A stretch of 64,000 nucleotides of DNA from Rhizobium sp. (GTDB taxonomy: Bacteria > Pseudomonadota > Alphaproteobacteria > Rhizobiales > Rhizobiaceae): assembly GCA_002796995.1 (NCBI GenBank), contig PEKW01000005.1, forward strand, positions 270,236-334,235, written 5' to 3'. The notes beneath the pieces were generated by a model that had not been told where the DNA came from, made no database searches, and saw nothing but the letters and a program-made list of their open reading frames with translations. Below, piece by piece: positions 57,171 to 64,000 of the stretch (the first letter of the stretch is position 1; each line of letters begins with the position of its first letter). A program made the translations under genes and the position numbers.

Positions 57171-57851
57171 TCATTGACCCGGCTGGCCGGAACGGGTTGC
57201 CCCGTCGCGGCCGGCCAGAACCTTTTCCGTGCCGTAGAGCGTCAGGAAGGCATTGACCGCCTTCTCCGCCCGGGCAGCGAAACTCTTTGTCTGCGGCATG
57301 TCGCCCAGCAGCATGCGCACATGCATGTCGCAGACGATCAGCCCGTAGAGGGTGCGATAGGCTTCCTCGCCATCGGAGAATCGCAACAGGCCGTCGCGTT
57401 GTCCCGCGTCCAGCAGCGCCCTCGCCCGCCGATCGATCTGCCGGCGGCCGCGCTCGAGCAGCAGCGTGCCGAGCTTCGATCCGTCGCGATTGGTCTGGCC
57501 GATCGCCAGCCGGTTGAGCGCCAGCGAAACGTCGCCGGCCAGCACGTCCAGCAGGTCGTGGGCGAAGATCTCCAGATGTTCGGTGAGGCTTGCCGCCGTC
57601 AGCCGCTCTCCGGGACGCTCGAAGGTGCGCACCTTGCTCGCCTGGTAGGAGATCATCGCCGACAGGAGGCCGTCGCGATCGCCAAACCACTTGTAGAGGC
57701 TTTCCTTGGAGCAGTTGGCAGCCCGCGCCAGCCCGGCCGTCGTCAGCGCCTTGTCGCCACCCTCCACCAGAAGCCTCAGGGCTTCGGCGAGAACGGCGCT
57801 CTGGCGCGGCGTGAATTCGGCGTTGGCGGTTTCGGTCTGCACGATTGACAT
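57171..57851 (-). CDS. TetR/AcrR-family transcriptional regulator
   Basis: A 226-aa repressor. The N-terminal helix-turn-helix is ALTTAGLARAANCSKESLYKWFGDRDGLLSAM with the usual Y-x-x-F core. The ligand-binding half is helical and contains a TetR_C-like segment (LRFSDGEEAYRTLYGLIVCDMHVRMLLG). A perfect 14-bp palindrome just upstream of its start is the likely operator. It precedes ilvC by 39 bp and could be co-transcribed with it. The ligand is unknown. Confidence 0.92.
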   Translation of the reverse strand: MSIVQTETANAEFTPRQSAVLAEALRLLVEGGDKALTTAGLARAANCSKESLYKWFGDRDGLLSAMISYQASKVRTFERPGERLTAASLTEHLEIFAHDLLDVLAGDVSLALNRLAIGQTNRDGSKLGTLLLERGRRQIDRRARALLDAGQRDGLLRFSDGEEAYRTLYGLIVCDMHVRMLLGDMPQTKSFAARAEKAVNAFLTLYGTEKVLAGRDGATRSGQPGQ

Positions 57852-58233
57852 CTCTCAAGTACCGTACGGTACGGTTCTGTCTAAGGGCAAATTTCGTCCC
57901 CGTCAAGGGGCTTCACAACCGCTGTGCAGATGCTCCGATGACGCTTTCGGCGGACATCACATTTATTTGAATGTAATGCCTCATAACAATTTTAGCGTCC
58001 AAAACAGCGACGGTACGATAGGTTTATCAGTTTGTTTTCATTGCTGTATTCAACCTCATAAGTAGCACTTTTCACTTTGCAATGGCTAGAACCATCTGGT
58101 TCGATTGTGCGCAATCAACTCTTGCAATGATCGCGGAAGAGGCACAAATGAGGCTCATCGAACCGCACAGTTCGAGCCAAACAACACAGATTGCAGACGC
58201 AAAGAATTCAACGCTCATCAAGGAGTACATACA
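57852..58233. other. Intergenic region between tetR and the small-protein array
   Basis: Gene-free 382 bp, divergent. It begins with the TetR palindrome, then an AT-rich part (57950-58075) with ACATT-TATTTG-AATGT near its start. Inverted repeats GAACC-ATCT-GGTTC (58089-58102) and GATTG-TGCG-CAATC (58103-58116) lie back to back. The promoter of the small-protein array should be here. Confidence 0.6.
57859..57872. promoter_or_regulatory. Perfect palindrome, probable TetR operator
   Basis: GTACCGTACGGTAC is a perfect 14-bp palindrome seven bases upstream of the tetR start codon. Length, symmetry and place fit a TetR-family autoregulatory operator. Confidence 0.78.
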
Positions 58234-58497
58234 ATGAAGACCCTCATCGCCATCACCGCCGTTGTCGCTTCGCTGGCCGGCGCATCCACCGCCTTCGCTC
58301 TGGAACCCACCAACGGCAGCGCCGCTCCGGTCCAGTCGTCGAACAGCGACATCGACCGCACGGTCGTCGGTTCGATCACCCCGATGAACGGCGCCCAGGC
58401 CGACCGCTCCCAGGTCGACAGCAGCAACCTCAACGTCGTCTACGGCTTCAACTCCGGCCGCGGCGTGACCGTCGGCACGCCTTCGCACGACGAATAG
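58234..58497 (+). CDS. Tandem small exported protein, copy 1
   Basis: An 87-aa protein with a signal peptide cleaved after about residue 22 (AFA). The 65-aa mature chain has LEPTNGSAAPVQSS, then DRTVVGSIT and a C-terminal YGFNSGRGVTVGTP, with no cysteines. I do not recognise a named family; the short layout with a D-x-T-x-x-S-I core faintly recalls DUF680 proteins of rhizobia. AAGGAG upstream supports the start. It is the first of four paralogues, and differs from copy 3 at only two residues (L4F, D39N). Confidence 0.85.
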   Translation: MKTLIAITAVVASLAGASTAFALEPTNGSAAPVQSSNSDIDRTVVGSITPMNGAQADRSQVDSSNLNVVYGFNSGRGVTVGTPSHDE

Positions 58498-58512
58498 CCC
58501 CGATACCCCGAT

Positions 58513-58541
58513 CTCAGGCCGACACAGTCTGCCGACCTGAG
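58513..58541 (+). repeat. Spacer hairpin 1 of the small-protein array
   Basis: Outer stem CTCAGG (58513-58518) and CCTGAG (58536-58541) encloses a partly paired CCGACACAGTCTGCCGA. The same element lies in the other two spacers of the array. Confidence 0.65.
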
Positions 58542-58574
58542 CGAACAGACTTCACTCAGAAAAGGAACACCACC

Positions 58575-58835
58575 ATGAAGACTTTCATCGCCATCACCGC
58601 CGTCGTCGCTTCGCTGGCCAGCGCGTCCGCAGCCTTCGCACTGGAACCCACCAACGGCAGCGCCGCTCCGGTCCAGTCGTCGGACAGCAACATCGACCGC
58701 ACGGTCGTCGGCTCCATCACCCCGATGGGTGCCCAGGCCGACCGCTCCCAGGTCGACAGCGGCAACCTCAATGCCGTCTACGGCTTCAACTCCGGCCGCG
58801 GCGTCACCGTCGGTACGCCGTCCCACCAGGAATAA
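58575..58835 (+). CDS. Tandem small exported protein, copy 2
   Basis: An 86-aa paralogue, one residue shorter than the others in the ITPMGAQ segment. Its signal peptide has the SASAAFA ending shared with copy 4, and the mature chain carries DSGNLNAVYGF, where copies 1 and 3 have DSSNLNVVYGF. The ribosome site AAAAGGAA is followed by ACACCACC. The 77-bp spacer before it is the same as the one before copy 4. It should be exported to the periplasm or outside. Function unknown. Confidence 0.85.
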   Translation: MKTFIAITAVVASLASASAAFALEPTNGSAAPVQSSDSNIDRTVVGSITPMGAQADRSQVDSGNLNAVYGFNSGRGVTVGTPSHQE

Positions 58836-58871
58836 GCCAGGCCTCCCAAGCCTTGGCCAGACCTCCCAAGC

Positions 58872-58900
58872 CTCGGGCCGACACGCTGTGTCGACCTGAG
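58872..58900 (+). repeat. Spacer hairpin 2 of the small-protein array
   Basis: CTCGGG (58872-58877) pairs with CCTGAG (58895-58900), including one G-T pair where the other spacers have A-T. Inside, CGACAC-GCT-GTGTCG forms a perfect 6-bp stem. Structure is kept while sequence differs, which favours an RNA role. Confidence 0.65.
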
Positions 58901-58936
58901 CTGGCCCAGGAATTTTACTCTGAAAGGAATAAGATC

Positions 58937-59200
58937 ATGAAAACCTTCATCGCAATCACCGCCGTTGTCGCTTCGCTGGCCGGCGCTTCCACCGCCTTCG
59001 CCCTGGAACCCACCAACGGCAGCGCCGCTCCGGTCCAGTCGTCGAACAGCAATATCGACCGCACGGTCGTCGGTTCGATCACCCCGATGAACGGCGCCCA
59101 GGCCGACCGCTCCCAGGTCGACAGCAGCAACCTCAACGTCGTCTACGGCTTCAACTCCGGCCGCGGCGTGACCGTCGGCACGCCTTCGCACGACGAATAA
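58937..59200 (+). CDS. Tandem small exported protein, copy 3
   Basis: An 87-aa paralogue that is nearly identical to copy 1 across its length, with F4 and N39. The signal peptide ends SLAGASTAFA. Its upstream spacer (about 100 bp) differs from the other two and contains a short duplicated CCTCCCAAGCC. GAAAGGAA precedes the ATG. Together with copy 4 it is the second instance of a duplicated two-gene block. The mature sequence again has no Cys or obvious enzymatic motif. Confidence 0.85.
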   Translation: MKTFIAITAVVASLAGASTAFALEPTNGSAAPVQSSNSNIDRTVVGSITPMNGAQADRSQVDSSNLNVVYGFNSGRGVTVGTPSHDE

Positions 59201-59215
59201 CCCCGATACCCCGAT

Positions 59216-59244
59216 CTCAGGCCGACACAGTCTGCCGACCTGAG
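59216..59244 (+). repeat. Spacer hairpin 3 of the small-protein array
   Basis: CTCAGG (59216-59221) pairs with CCTGAG (59239-59244); the whole spacer between copies 3 and 4 repeats that between copies 1 and 2. Confidence 0.65.
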
Positions 59245-59277
59245 CGAACAGACTTCACTCAGAAAAGGAACACCACC

Positions 59278-59541
59278 ATGAAGACTTTCATCGCCATCAC
59301 CGCCGTCGTCGCTTCGCTGGCCAGCGCATCCGCAGCCTTCGCACTGGAGCCCACCAACGGCAGCGCCGCCCCGGTCCAGTCGTCGAACAACGACATCGAC
59401 GGCACGGTCGTCGGTTCGATCACCCCGGTATCGGGCTCCTATGCTGATCGCGCCCATATCGACAGCGGCAACCTGAACGCCGTCTACGGCTTCAATTCCG
59501 GCCGGGGCCTGACCGTCGGCACGCCTTCGAACGCCGAATAA
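59278..59541 (+). CDS. Tandem small exported protein, copy 4 (most diverged)
   Basis: An 87-aa paralogue that shares the signal peptide with copy 2 but differs in the mature part: IDGTVVGSITPVSGSYADRAHIDSGN replaces the Arg- and Gln-containing version, and the C-terminus is GLTVGTPSNAE. The YGFNSGRG core is kept. It is the last copy, and a terminator with a run of six T follows about 75 bp downstream, so all four genes are probably one transcript. Confidence 0.85.
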   Translation: MKTFIAITAVVASLASASAAFALEPTNGSAAPVQSSNNDIDGTVVGSITPVSGSYADRAHIDSGNLNAVYGFNSGRGLTVGTPSNAE

Positions 59542-59615
59542 ACAGCACGTCGCGCGCGACGGCCCGTCGCGAACGGACGCCAACGACGACCCAATGGCAC
59601 GTCGTTCGGCAAACA

Positions 59616-59651
59616 GGCCCCGAAGCGCAAGCTCCGGGGCCGTAATTTTTT
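59616..59651 (+). terminator. Terminator of the small-protein array
   Basis: GGCCCCGAAGC (59616-59626) and GCTCCGGGGCC (59631-59641) form an 11-bp stem with one mismatch and a GCAA tetraloop, followed by GTAATTTTTT. Strong intrinsic terminator. Confidence 0.88.
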
Positions 59652-59743
59652 CGCAGTTGCCCCGCCTTGTCCCATTTTTGGCGTTTGGCGAAGAGGGTTT
59701 GCGGCGCTATTGCATGGAGTGCCCGCAACAAGGAACCGCACCG

Positions 59744-60133
59744 ATGCAGCCGCGCAGAACCGCCCTCCTCCTCAGCCTCGCCTTTCTCGCCGCGCCTGAG
59801 TTCGCCGCCGCCAAGGAAAACCGCTGCGGCTGGATACAGAATCCGACGCCGGGCAATTACTGGCTCGACGATTCCGAGGGCATGTGGGTCCTGCTGACCC
59901 AGGGCTCGGACGAGGAGCCGCTCGGCATGGAGAATTTCCCCGACATCTCGACCGGCGACTATGTCGCCTCGAACGGCAACTACGGCTACACCTGCGGCTG
60001 CATCCAGGCCGAGACCGAACGCAGCACCGACAGCCAGGAAGCCGCCGCCGGCCGCATCACCGCGATTTACGGCGTGAAGCTGCTGCCGCTGAAGAAGTGT
60101 CTGGCCGATCCGGCCCTGCCCAAGCCCGAGTGA
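59744..60133 (+). CDS. Exported DUF4087 protein
   Basis: A 129-aa protein with a signal peptide (LLLSLAFLAAPEFAAA). The DUF4087 pattern is clear: NRCGWIQNPTPGNYWLDDSEG, then DYVASNGNYGYTCGCIQAE with paired cysteines, and a late KKC. Aromatic residues and disulfides suggest a small secreted fold. AAGGA before the second ATG favours 59744 over an ATG at 59714. Role unknown. It follows the terminator of the small-protein array and converges with an Lrp gene one base away. Confidence 0.87.
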   Translation: MQPRRTALLLSLAFLAAPEFAAAKENRCGWIQNPTPGNYWLDDSEGMWVLLTQGSDEEPLGMENFPDISTGDYVASNGNYGYTCGCIQAETERSTDSQEAAAGRITAIYGVKLLPLKKCLADPALPKPE

Positions 60134-60134
60134 G

Positions 60135-60599
60135 CTAGACGGCGTGGTCGACCGGCACGGCCGATCCCGCCTTCAGCGTTTCCATCGAGATGAAGGCCGA
60201 CACGTCGAACAGCTCGATCCGCTTCACCAGCCGCCGATAGACCACGTCATAGTGCTCGACCCGGGGCAGCACGATCTTCAGGAGATAGTCGTAGGAGCCG
60301 GTCAGCCGATGCGCCTCGACGATCTCCGCCAGATCGCTGATCGCCCGGCGAAAGCTCTCGATCCACTCGTCCGAGTGATGCGCCGTCTTGACCAGCGCGA
60401 AGACCGTGGTCGGCACGCCGACCCGCTCGCGGTCGAGCACGGCGATGCGCCTCTCGATATAGCCCGTCTCCTCCAGCCGCTGGATGCGCCGCGAACAGGC
60501 GGATGGCGACAGCGACACGCGCTCGGCAAGCTCCGACACGGGAACCGAAGCGTCCCGCTGCAGTGCATCCAGAATCTTCCGATCGCGATCGTCAAGCAT
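60135..60599 (-). CDS. Lrp/AsnC-family transcriptional regulator
   Basis: A 154-aa regulator: helix-turn-helix VPVSELAERVSLSPSACSRRIQRLE and RAM domain EIVEAHRLTGSYDYLLKIVLP. It is the second Lrp-type gene in the window and differs clearly from the one at 20565. It is divergent from the amino-acid racemase gene with 158 bp between, so the racemase is the likely target and a D- or L-amino acid the likely effector. This is inference from position. Confidence 0.93.
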   Translation of the reverse strand: MLDDRDRKILDALQRDASVPVSELAERVSLSPSACSRRIQRLEETGYIERRIAVLDRERVGVPTTVFALVKTAHHSDEWIESFRRAISDLAEIVEAHRLTGSYDYLLKIVLPRVEHYDVVYRRLVKRIELFDVSAFISMETLKAGSAVPVDHAV

Positions 60600-60757
60600 T
60601 TGGCATCCACCCTATGAACCATTGACGCATCCAGTGTGCACCATGGGTGAGAAGCGCGCAATTCCAGCGCGTCACCCACCGCGATTTTCGCGAAAAATGC
60701 AAACCGTTTGCCCGAAGGCTTGGCCATAATCCCTGCAACAACCAGGGGAACACGACC

Positions 60758-61474
60758 ATGAAGACAATCGGACTGATCGGCGGCATGAGCTTCGAAAGCA
60801 CGGCGGTCTATTATCGCCTCATCAACGAGATGGTCCGGGCCGAACTCGGCGGCATCGCCTCGGCCGAGATCGTCATGCACTCGGTCAACTTCGCCGAGAT
60901 CGTCGGCTACCAGAAGGCCGGCCGCTGGGATCTCGCCGAAAAGCGCCTGGCCGACTGCGCGCTCGGGCTTCAGGCCGCCGGTGCCGGCTGCATCCTGATC
61001 TGCACCAACACCATGCACCTGGTTGCCGACGGCATCGCCGCGCGCCTCGACGTGCCCCTTCTGCACATCGTCGACGAGACCGCCGCGGCGATCAAGGCCG
61101 CCGGCTTCCGCCGTCCCCTGGTCCTCGCCACGCGCTACACGATGGAACATGGCTTCTATACCGACCGCATGCGCGACCTCGGCCTTGATCCGCGCGTGCC
61201 GGAGGCCGACGACCGCACGGTCGTCCATGACGTGATCTTCGAGGAACTCTGCGCCGGTGTGGTCAAGGACGCCTCGCGCGAGGCCTATATCGCCATCATC
61301 GACAAGGCCAGGCAGGCCGGCGCCGATTGCGTCATCCTCGGCTGCACCGAAATCTGCATGCTGCTCGATCCAGATGCGCTGCCCCTGCCCGGCTTCGATT
61401 CGACGACCATTCATTCGCGCGCTGCGGCGGACTTCGCCCTTCGCGCCGAGCCGGCCCTGAAGCTTGCCATTTAG
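60758..61474 (+). CDS. Aspartate/glutamate racemase family protein
   Basis: A 238-aa cofactor-independent racemase. The opening KTIGLIGGMSFESTAVYYRLIN is typical of the aspartate racemase/YgeA group. Two catalytic cysteines are visible in LICTNTMHL and VILGCTEICML. The YgeA type has broad specificity, so Asp is not assured. CAGGGGAA upstream supports the start. It is divergent from an Lrp gene and followed after 40 bp by a MarR-GNAT fusion gene. Confidence 0.92.
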   Translation: MKTIGLIGGMSFESTAVYYRLINEMVRAELGGIASAEIVMHSVNFAEIVGYQKAGRWDLAEKRLADCALGLQAAGAGCILICTNTMHLVADGIAARLDVPLLHIVDETAAAIKAAGFRRPLVLATRYTMEHGFYTDRMRDLGLDPRVPEADDRTVVHDVIFEELCAGVVKDASREAYIAIIDKARQAGADCVILGCTEICMLLDPDALPLPGFDSTTIHSRAAADFALRAEPALKLAI

Positions 61475-61514
61475 TTGACTGCGTCAACAATTTTATTGTC
61501 AGCGTAAAGCGGCC

Positions 61515-62480
61515 ATGCTAGCGATCGGACCTCACGGGGAGGTCCGGTCCATTCGCGAATCCACAGACATCACGACGATCGAGGCGATGCGCGCCTTCAA
61601 CCGGTTCTACACCGACCGGATCGGCATCCTCGACCGCGCCTATCTCAAGGCCGACTACACGCTGGCGGAGGCCCGCATCGTCTATGAGATCGGTACGCGC
61701 GGAGAGGTCCTCGCCGTCGAACTCGTGCGTGACCTGCGCCTCGACCCGGCATATCTCAGCCGCATATTGAAGAAGTTCCGCGAACGCGGCCTGGTCATGG
61801 TCGCCCAGGACCCGGCGGACGGACGCAGCCAGCGCCTGTGCCTGACCGACAGGGGCCGCTCCGAATTTGAGACGCTGGCCGAGCTTTCCCGCAGTCAGCT
61901 GCGCCAGATGGTGGCGCCGCTCGGTGAGGACGAGCAGGCGTCCCTCGTCGCGGCGATGGCGACCATCACCCGCCTGATCGAGCCGCAGGAGCGCGCCCAG
62001 GCCGCCCCGATTCTCCGCCCGCACCGTCCCGGCGACCTTAGCTGGATGATCCAGTCGCAGACCGATTTCTATGTCGGCACCCTCGGCTGGAACGGCAGCT
62101 TCGAGGCGCTCGTCAGCCGGGTCGCGGCCGATTTCCTCGAACGTTACGATGAAAGGCGCGACCATTGCTGGATCGTCGAGCGGGCCGGCAAACGCATCGG
62201 CTCCGTCATCGTCATGGACGGCGGCAATGGCATCGCCAAGCTACGGATGCTCTACGTCGACGGATCGGCCCGCGGCCTGGGCCTCGGCAAGCTTTTGGTC
62301 GATCAATGCGTGCACTTCGCCCGCAATGCCGGCTACCGCCAGCTGACGTTGTGGACCAACGACATCCTGCACACCGCCCGCCACATCTATATCGCGACGG
62401 GATTCCAGCTCGTCGCCGAGGAGCGGCATACGATGTTGGGACCCGAACTCAACGGCCAGACCTGGACGCTCGACCTCTGA
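61515..62480 (+). CDS. Fused MarR-type regulator and GNAT acetyltransferase
   Basis: A 321-aa protein of two domains. Residues about 15-155 form a MarR winged helix (VELVRDLRLDPAYLSRILKKFRERG, then DPADGRSQRLCLTDRG). Residues about 165-320 form a GNAT fold with acetyl-CoA loop DGSARGLGLGKLLVDQC and late IATGFQLVAEE. Such bifunctional proteins are known, and may acetylate a small molecule while controlling its genes. It follows the racemase, so an amino acid could be the substrate. Confidence 0.93.
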   Translation: MLAIGPHGEVRSIRESTDITTIEAMRAFNRFYTDRIGILDRAYLKADYTLAEARIVYEIGTRGEVLAVELVRDLRLDPAYLSRILKKFRERGLVMVAQDPADGRSQRLCLTDRGRSEFETLAELSRSQLRQMVAPLGEDEQASLVAAMATITRLIEPQERAQAAPILRPHRPGDLSWMIQSQTDFYVGTLGWNGSFEALVSRVAADFLERYDERRDHCWIVERAGKRIGSVIVMDGGNGIAKLRMLYVDGSARGLGLGKLLVDQCVHFARNAGYRQLTLWTNDILHTARHIYIATGFQLVAEERHTMLGPELNGQTWTLDL

Positions 62481-62492
62481 CGGCAGAAAGCT

Positions 62493-62897
62493 TCAGTGAT
62501 TGCGTTCGTCGTAGCTGCGGCGCGCGTCCTTGACGGCCAGATAGTTGACCTCCGCCCATTCGAGCAGCACGCACAGCGCCTTGAACAGCGAATGCCCGAG
62601 TTCCGTCAGTCGATATTCGACACTCGGCGGCTTCGTCGGAAACACCGTGCGCAGCGCATAGCCGTCGCGCTCGAGGTCGCGCAGTGTCTGGGTCAGCATG
62701 CGCTGCGAAATGTCCGGCACCAGCCGACGCAGTTCGCCGAAGCGATAGGGCTTTTCCGACAGCGCCAGCAGGATCAGCGTCGACCATTTGCCGCCGATGT
62801 GATCGATCACCGTGCGCACCGGGCAGTTCTCCAGCTTCGGTCCGTCACCGCCGTATCCGGCGATCTTCTCTTCGAAACGGGTTATGGCGACGGTCAT
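62493..62897 (-). CDS. HxlR-family transcriptional regulator
   Basis: A 134-aa winged-helix regulator. The family signature is [23 protein letters not shown] with the redox-capable Cys near residue 25. The recognition region is [27 protein letters not shown] and the wing contains [10 protein letters not shown] second Cys ([10 protein letters not shown]) is present. It is divergent from the NAD(P)-binding reductase gene, the usual pairing for YodB/QorR-like quinone- or electrophile-sensing systems. Confidence 0.92.
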   Translation of the reverse strand: MTVAITRFEEKIAGYGGDGPKLENCPVRTVIDHIGGKWSTLILLALSEKPYRFGELRRLVPDISQRMLTQTLRDLERDGYALRTVFPTKPPSVEYRLTELGHSLFKALCVLLEWAEVNYLAVKDARRSYDERNH

Positions 62898-62974
62898 GGC
62901 GGTTCCCTATCGGTAAGGTGGGCACCAAAAACTGCCTCCTTTACAAGCGCTGGTCAATCTCCAATTTAGTGTAA

Positions 62975-62989
62975 CTCTCATTTTGAGAG
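62975..62989. promoter_or_regulatory. Inverted repeat between hxlR and the reductase gene
   Basis: CTCTCA-TTT-TGAGAG is a perfect 6-bp-arm inverted repeat. TTACA (near 62941) and TGTAA (62970-62974) lie just to its left and may form a wider site. Candidate HxlR operator. Confidence 0.45.
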
Positions 62990-63036
62990 CAGCTATTCGT
63001 TCGGCGGCGCCTGCCGCCATCGCCAAAGGAAAGACC

Positions 63037-63918
63037 ATGAGCAAGATCCTCGTCACCGGCGCCGCCGGCCATCTCGGCCGCCTCGTCATCAAGCACCTGA
63101 TCGAGAGCCAGAATGTCAGCCCCGCCGATATCGTCGCCGGCAGCCGCGACACCGCCAAGCTTGCCGATCTGGCAGCGCAAGGCGTCGGCACGCGCCGCGT
63201 CGATTTCGACGACAAGGCGTCGCTCGAAGCCGCCTTTTCCGGCATCGACCGGCTGCTGATCGTTTCCACCGACGAACTCGGCGCTCCGGGCAAGCGCCTG
63301 GCACAGCACAGTGCCGCCGTTGCAGCCGCCAAGGTCGCGGGCGTCGGCCGCGTCTTCTACACCTCGATGCCGCAGCCGGAAGACTCGGAAGTCACCTTCA
63401 GGGGCGATCATCTGGGCACGGAACAGGCGATCAAGGCTTCCGGCCTCGCCTACACCATCTTCCGCAACGGCTGGTACATGGAGAACCTGTTCATGAGCCT
63501 GCCGCAGGCGCTCGCCAGCGGCCAGTGGTATACCTCGGCCGGTGAAGGCCGGATCGCCCATATCGCCCGCGAAGACATCGCCCGCGCCATCGCCGCAGGT
63601 CTGGCCAAGCCGGCAGATGGCAACGCCATCTACACGCTGACGGGCGAGAAGGCCTATACGACCGAAGAGATCGCCGCCGTGGTCCGCGAAGTCACCGGCA
63701 AGCCGCTCGCCGTCGTCAACCTGACCGATGCCCAGCTGTCCGAAGGCATGGCCGCCGCCGGCGTGCCCGCGCCCTTCATCCCGACGATCGTGTCCTTCGA
63801 CGCCAATACGCGCGAAGGCAAGATCGCCATGGCGACCGCCGACGCCGAGACCCTGTCCGGCGTCAAGCGCATGTCGCTGAAGGCCTTCCTCGAGGCCAAC
63901 AAGGCCGCGCTCGGCTGA
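63037..63918 (+). CDS. NmrA-type NAD(P)-binding reductase (QorB-like)
   Basis: A 293-aa atypical short-chain dehydrogenase. The nucleotide loop is LVTGAAGHLGRLVIKHL, and the segment FRNGWYMENL is typical of the QorB/quinone oxidoreductase 2 group. AGSRDTAKL after strand two favours NADPH. It probably reduces quinones or related electrophiles. AAAGGAAAG upstream supports the start. It is divergent from an HxlR regulator, which fits induction by reactive electrophiles. Confidence 0.9.
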   Translation: MSKILVTGAAGHLGRLVIKHLIESQNVSPADIVAGSRDTAKLADLAAQGVGTRRVDFDDKASLEAAFSGIDRLLIVSTDELGAPGKRLAQHSAAVAAAKVAGVGRVFYTSMPQPEDSEVTFRGDHLGTEQAIKASGLAYTIFRNGWYMENLFMSLPQALASGQWYTSAGEGRIAHIAREDIARAIAAGLAKPADGNAIYTLTGEKAYTTEEIAAVVREVTGKPLAVVNLTDAQLSEGMAAAGVPAPFIPTIVSFDANTREGKIAMATADAETLSGVKRMSLKAFLEANKAALG

Positions 63919-63966
63919 CGAGCCCCCCGGGCAGGACGATCCGACGGACGAAGCCGCCGCTCGCCG

Positions 63967-64000
63967 TCAGACCTTCTGGCCGCAGGCATGGCGGAAACGG
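63967..64000 (-). CDS. Possible C-terminal end of a minus-strand gene
   Basis: On the minus strand the last bases read RFRHACGQKV followed by TGA at 63967-63969. Codon use is plausible, but only ten codons are visible. It could be the end of the next gene or chance. Confidence 0.35.
   Translation of the reverse strand, partial: RFRHACGQKV

Overview
The window is GC-rich, gene-dense chromosomal DNA of an alphaproteobacterium, most likely a Rhizobiaceae member (Rhizobium, Agrobacterium, Shinella or Ciceribacter type). The basis is the mix of families: Usg, DUF1289, TIGR02281-type aspartic protease, DUF4087, DUF2270, DUF3772-MscS, CASTOR/POLLUX-like channel, hmuTUV with HutX, and late cobalamin genes. 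This is a family-level inference, not a species call. There are no rRNA genes, phage modules, insertion sequences or CRISPR arrays. One tRNA (Lys-CTT) is present.

Layout. 1-6.3 kb: end of a class I fumarase, a diguanylate cyclase, an M15 peptidase, a PPOX flavoprotein, an alpha/beta hydrolase divergent from a MarR regulator with a doubled operator, and a DUF971 protein. 6.4-10.9 kb: molybdenum cofactor genes moaA and mobA-mobB, separated by an EamA and a Bcr/CflA transporter. 11-13.4 kb: a large OmpA-like envelope protein with twelve 36-bp in-frame repeats. 13.8-16.3 kb: a polar amino-acid ABC importer without an ATPase gene. 16.5-20.5 kb: Usg, DUF2270, a TPR-methyltransferase, a small c-type cytochrome, a beta-hydroxyacid dehydrogenase and an AlkD-like protein. 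20.5-25.7 kb: Lrp regulator, uracil-DNA glycosylase, GST, nuclease, histidine kinase and a secreted endonuclease/phosphatase. 25.7-29 kb: dgkA, cobT, cobS, DUF1289 and aspartic protease. 29-30.7 kb: an ABC-2 exporter. 30.8-33.1 kb: two paralogous double-receiver proteins, one carrying GGDEF. 33.4-36.3 kb: a small exported protein and an MscS channel. 36.4-40.3 kb: haem uptake and breakdown (hutX, IsdG-like oxygenase, divergent hmuTUV). 40.3-44.7 kb: DnaA-box-like cluster, small exported proteins, tRNA-Lys, PhzF, Nudix and EEP proteins. 44.7-48.4 kb: an iron/AEP-type ABC importer. 48.7-55.2 kb: POLLUX-like channel, ABC-F ATPase, aminotransferase and a third diguanylate cyclase. 55.2-56.0 kb: an orphan gene of lower GC. 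56.1-57.9 kb: ilvC and a TetR regulator. 58.2-59.5 kb: four tandem paralogous small exported proteins. 59.7-64 kb: DUF4087, Lrp, racemase, MarR-GNAT fusion, HxlR and an NmrA-type reductase.

Themes. Most of the window is housekeeping or nutrient uptake organised in short operons with ATGA or TGATG overlaps. c-di-GMP signalling is prominent, with three GGDEF proteins and no EAL protein, and the three differ in their inhibitory I-site. The haem locus forms a coherent set: uptake by HmuTUV, cytosolic handling by HutX and ring opening by the IsdG-like enzyme. The features least explained by known biology are the tandem array at 58.2-59.5 kb, the orphan gene at 55.36 kb, and the receiver protein in which the first phospho-acceptor Asp is replaced by Asn.
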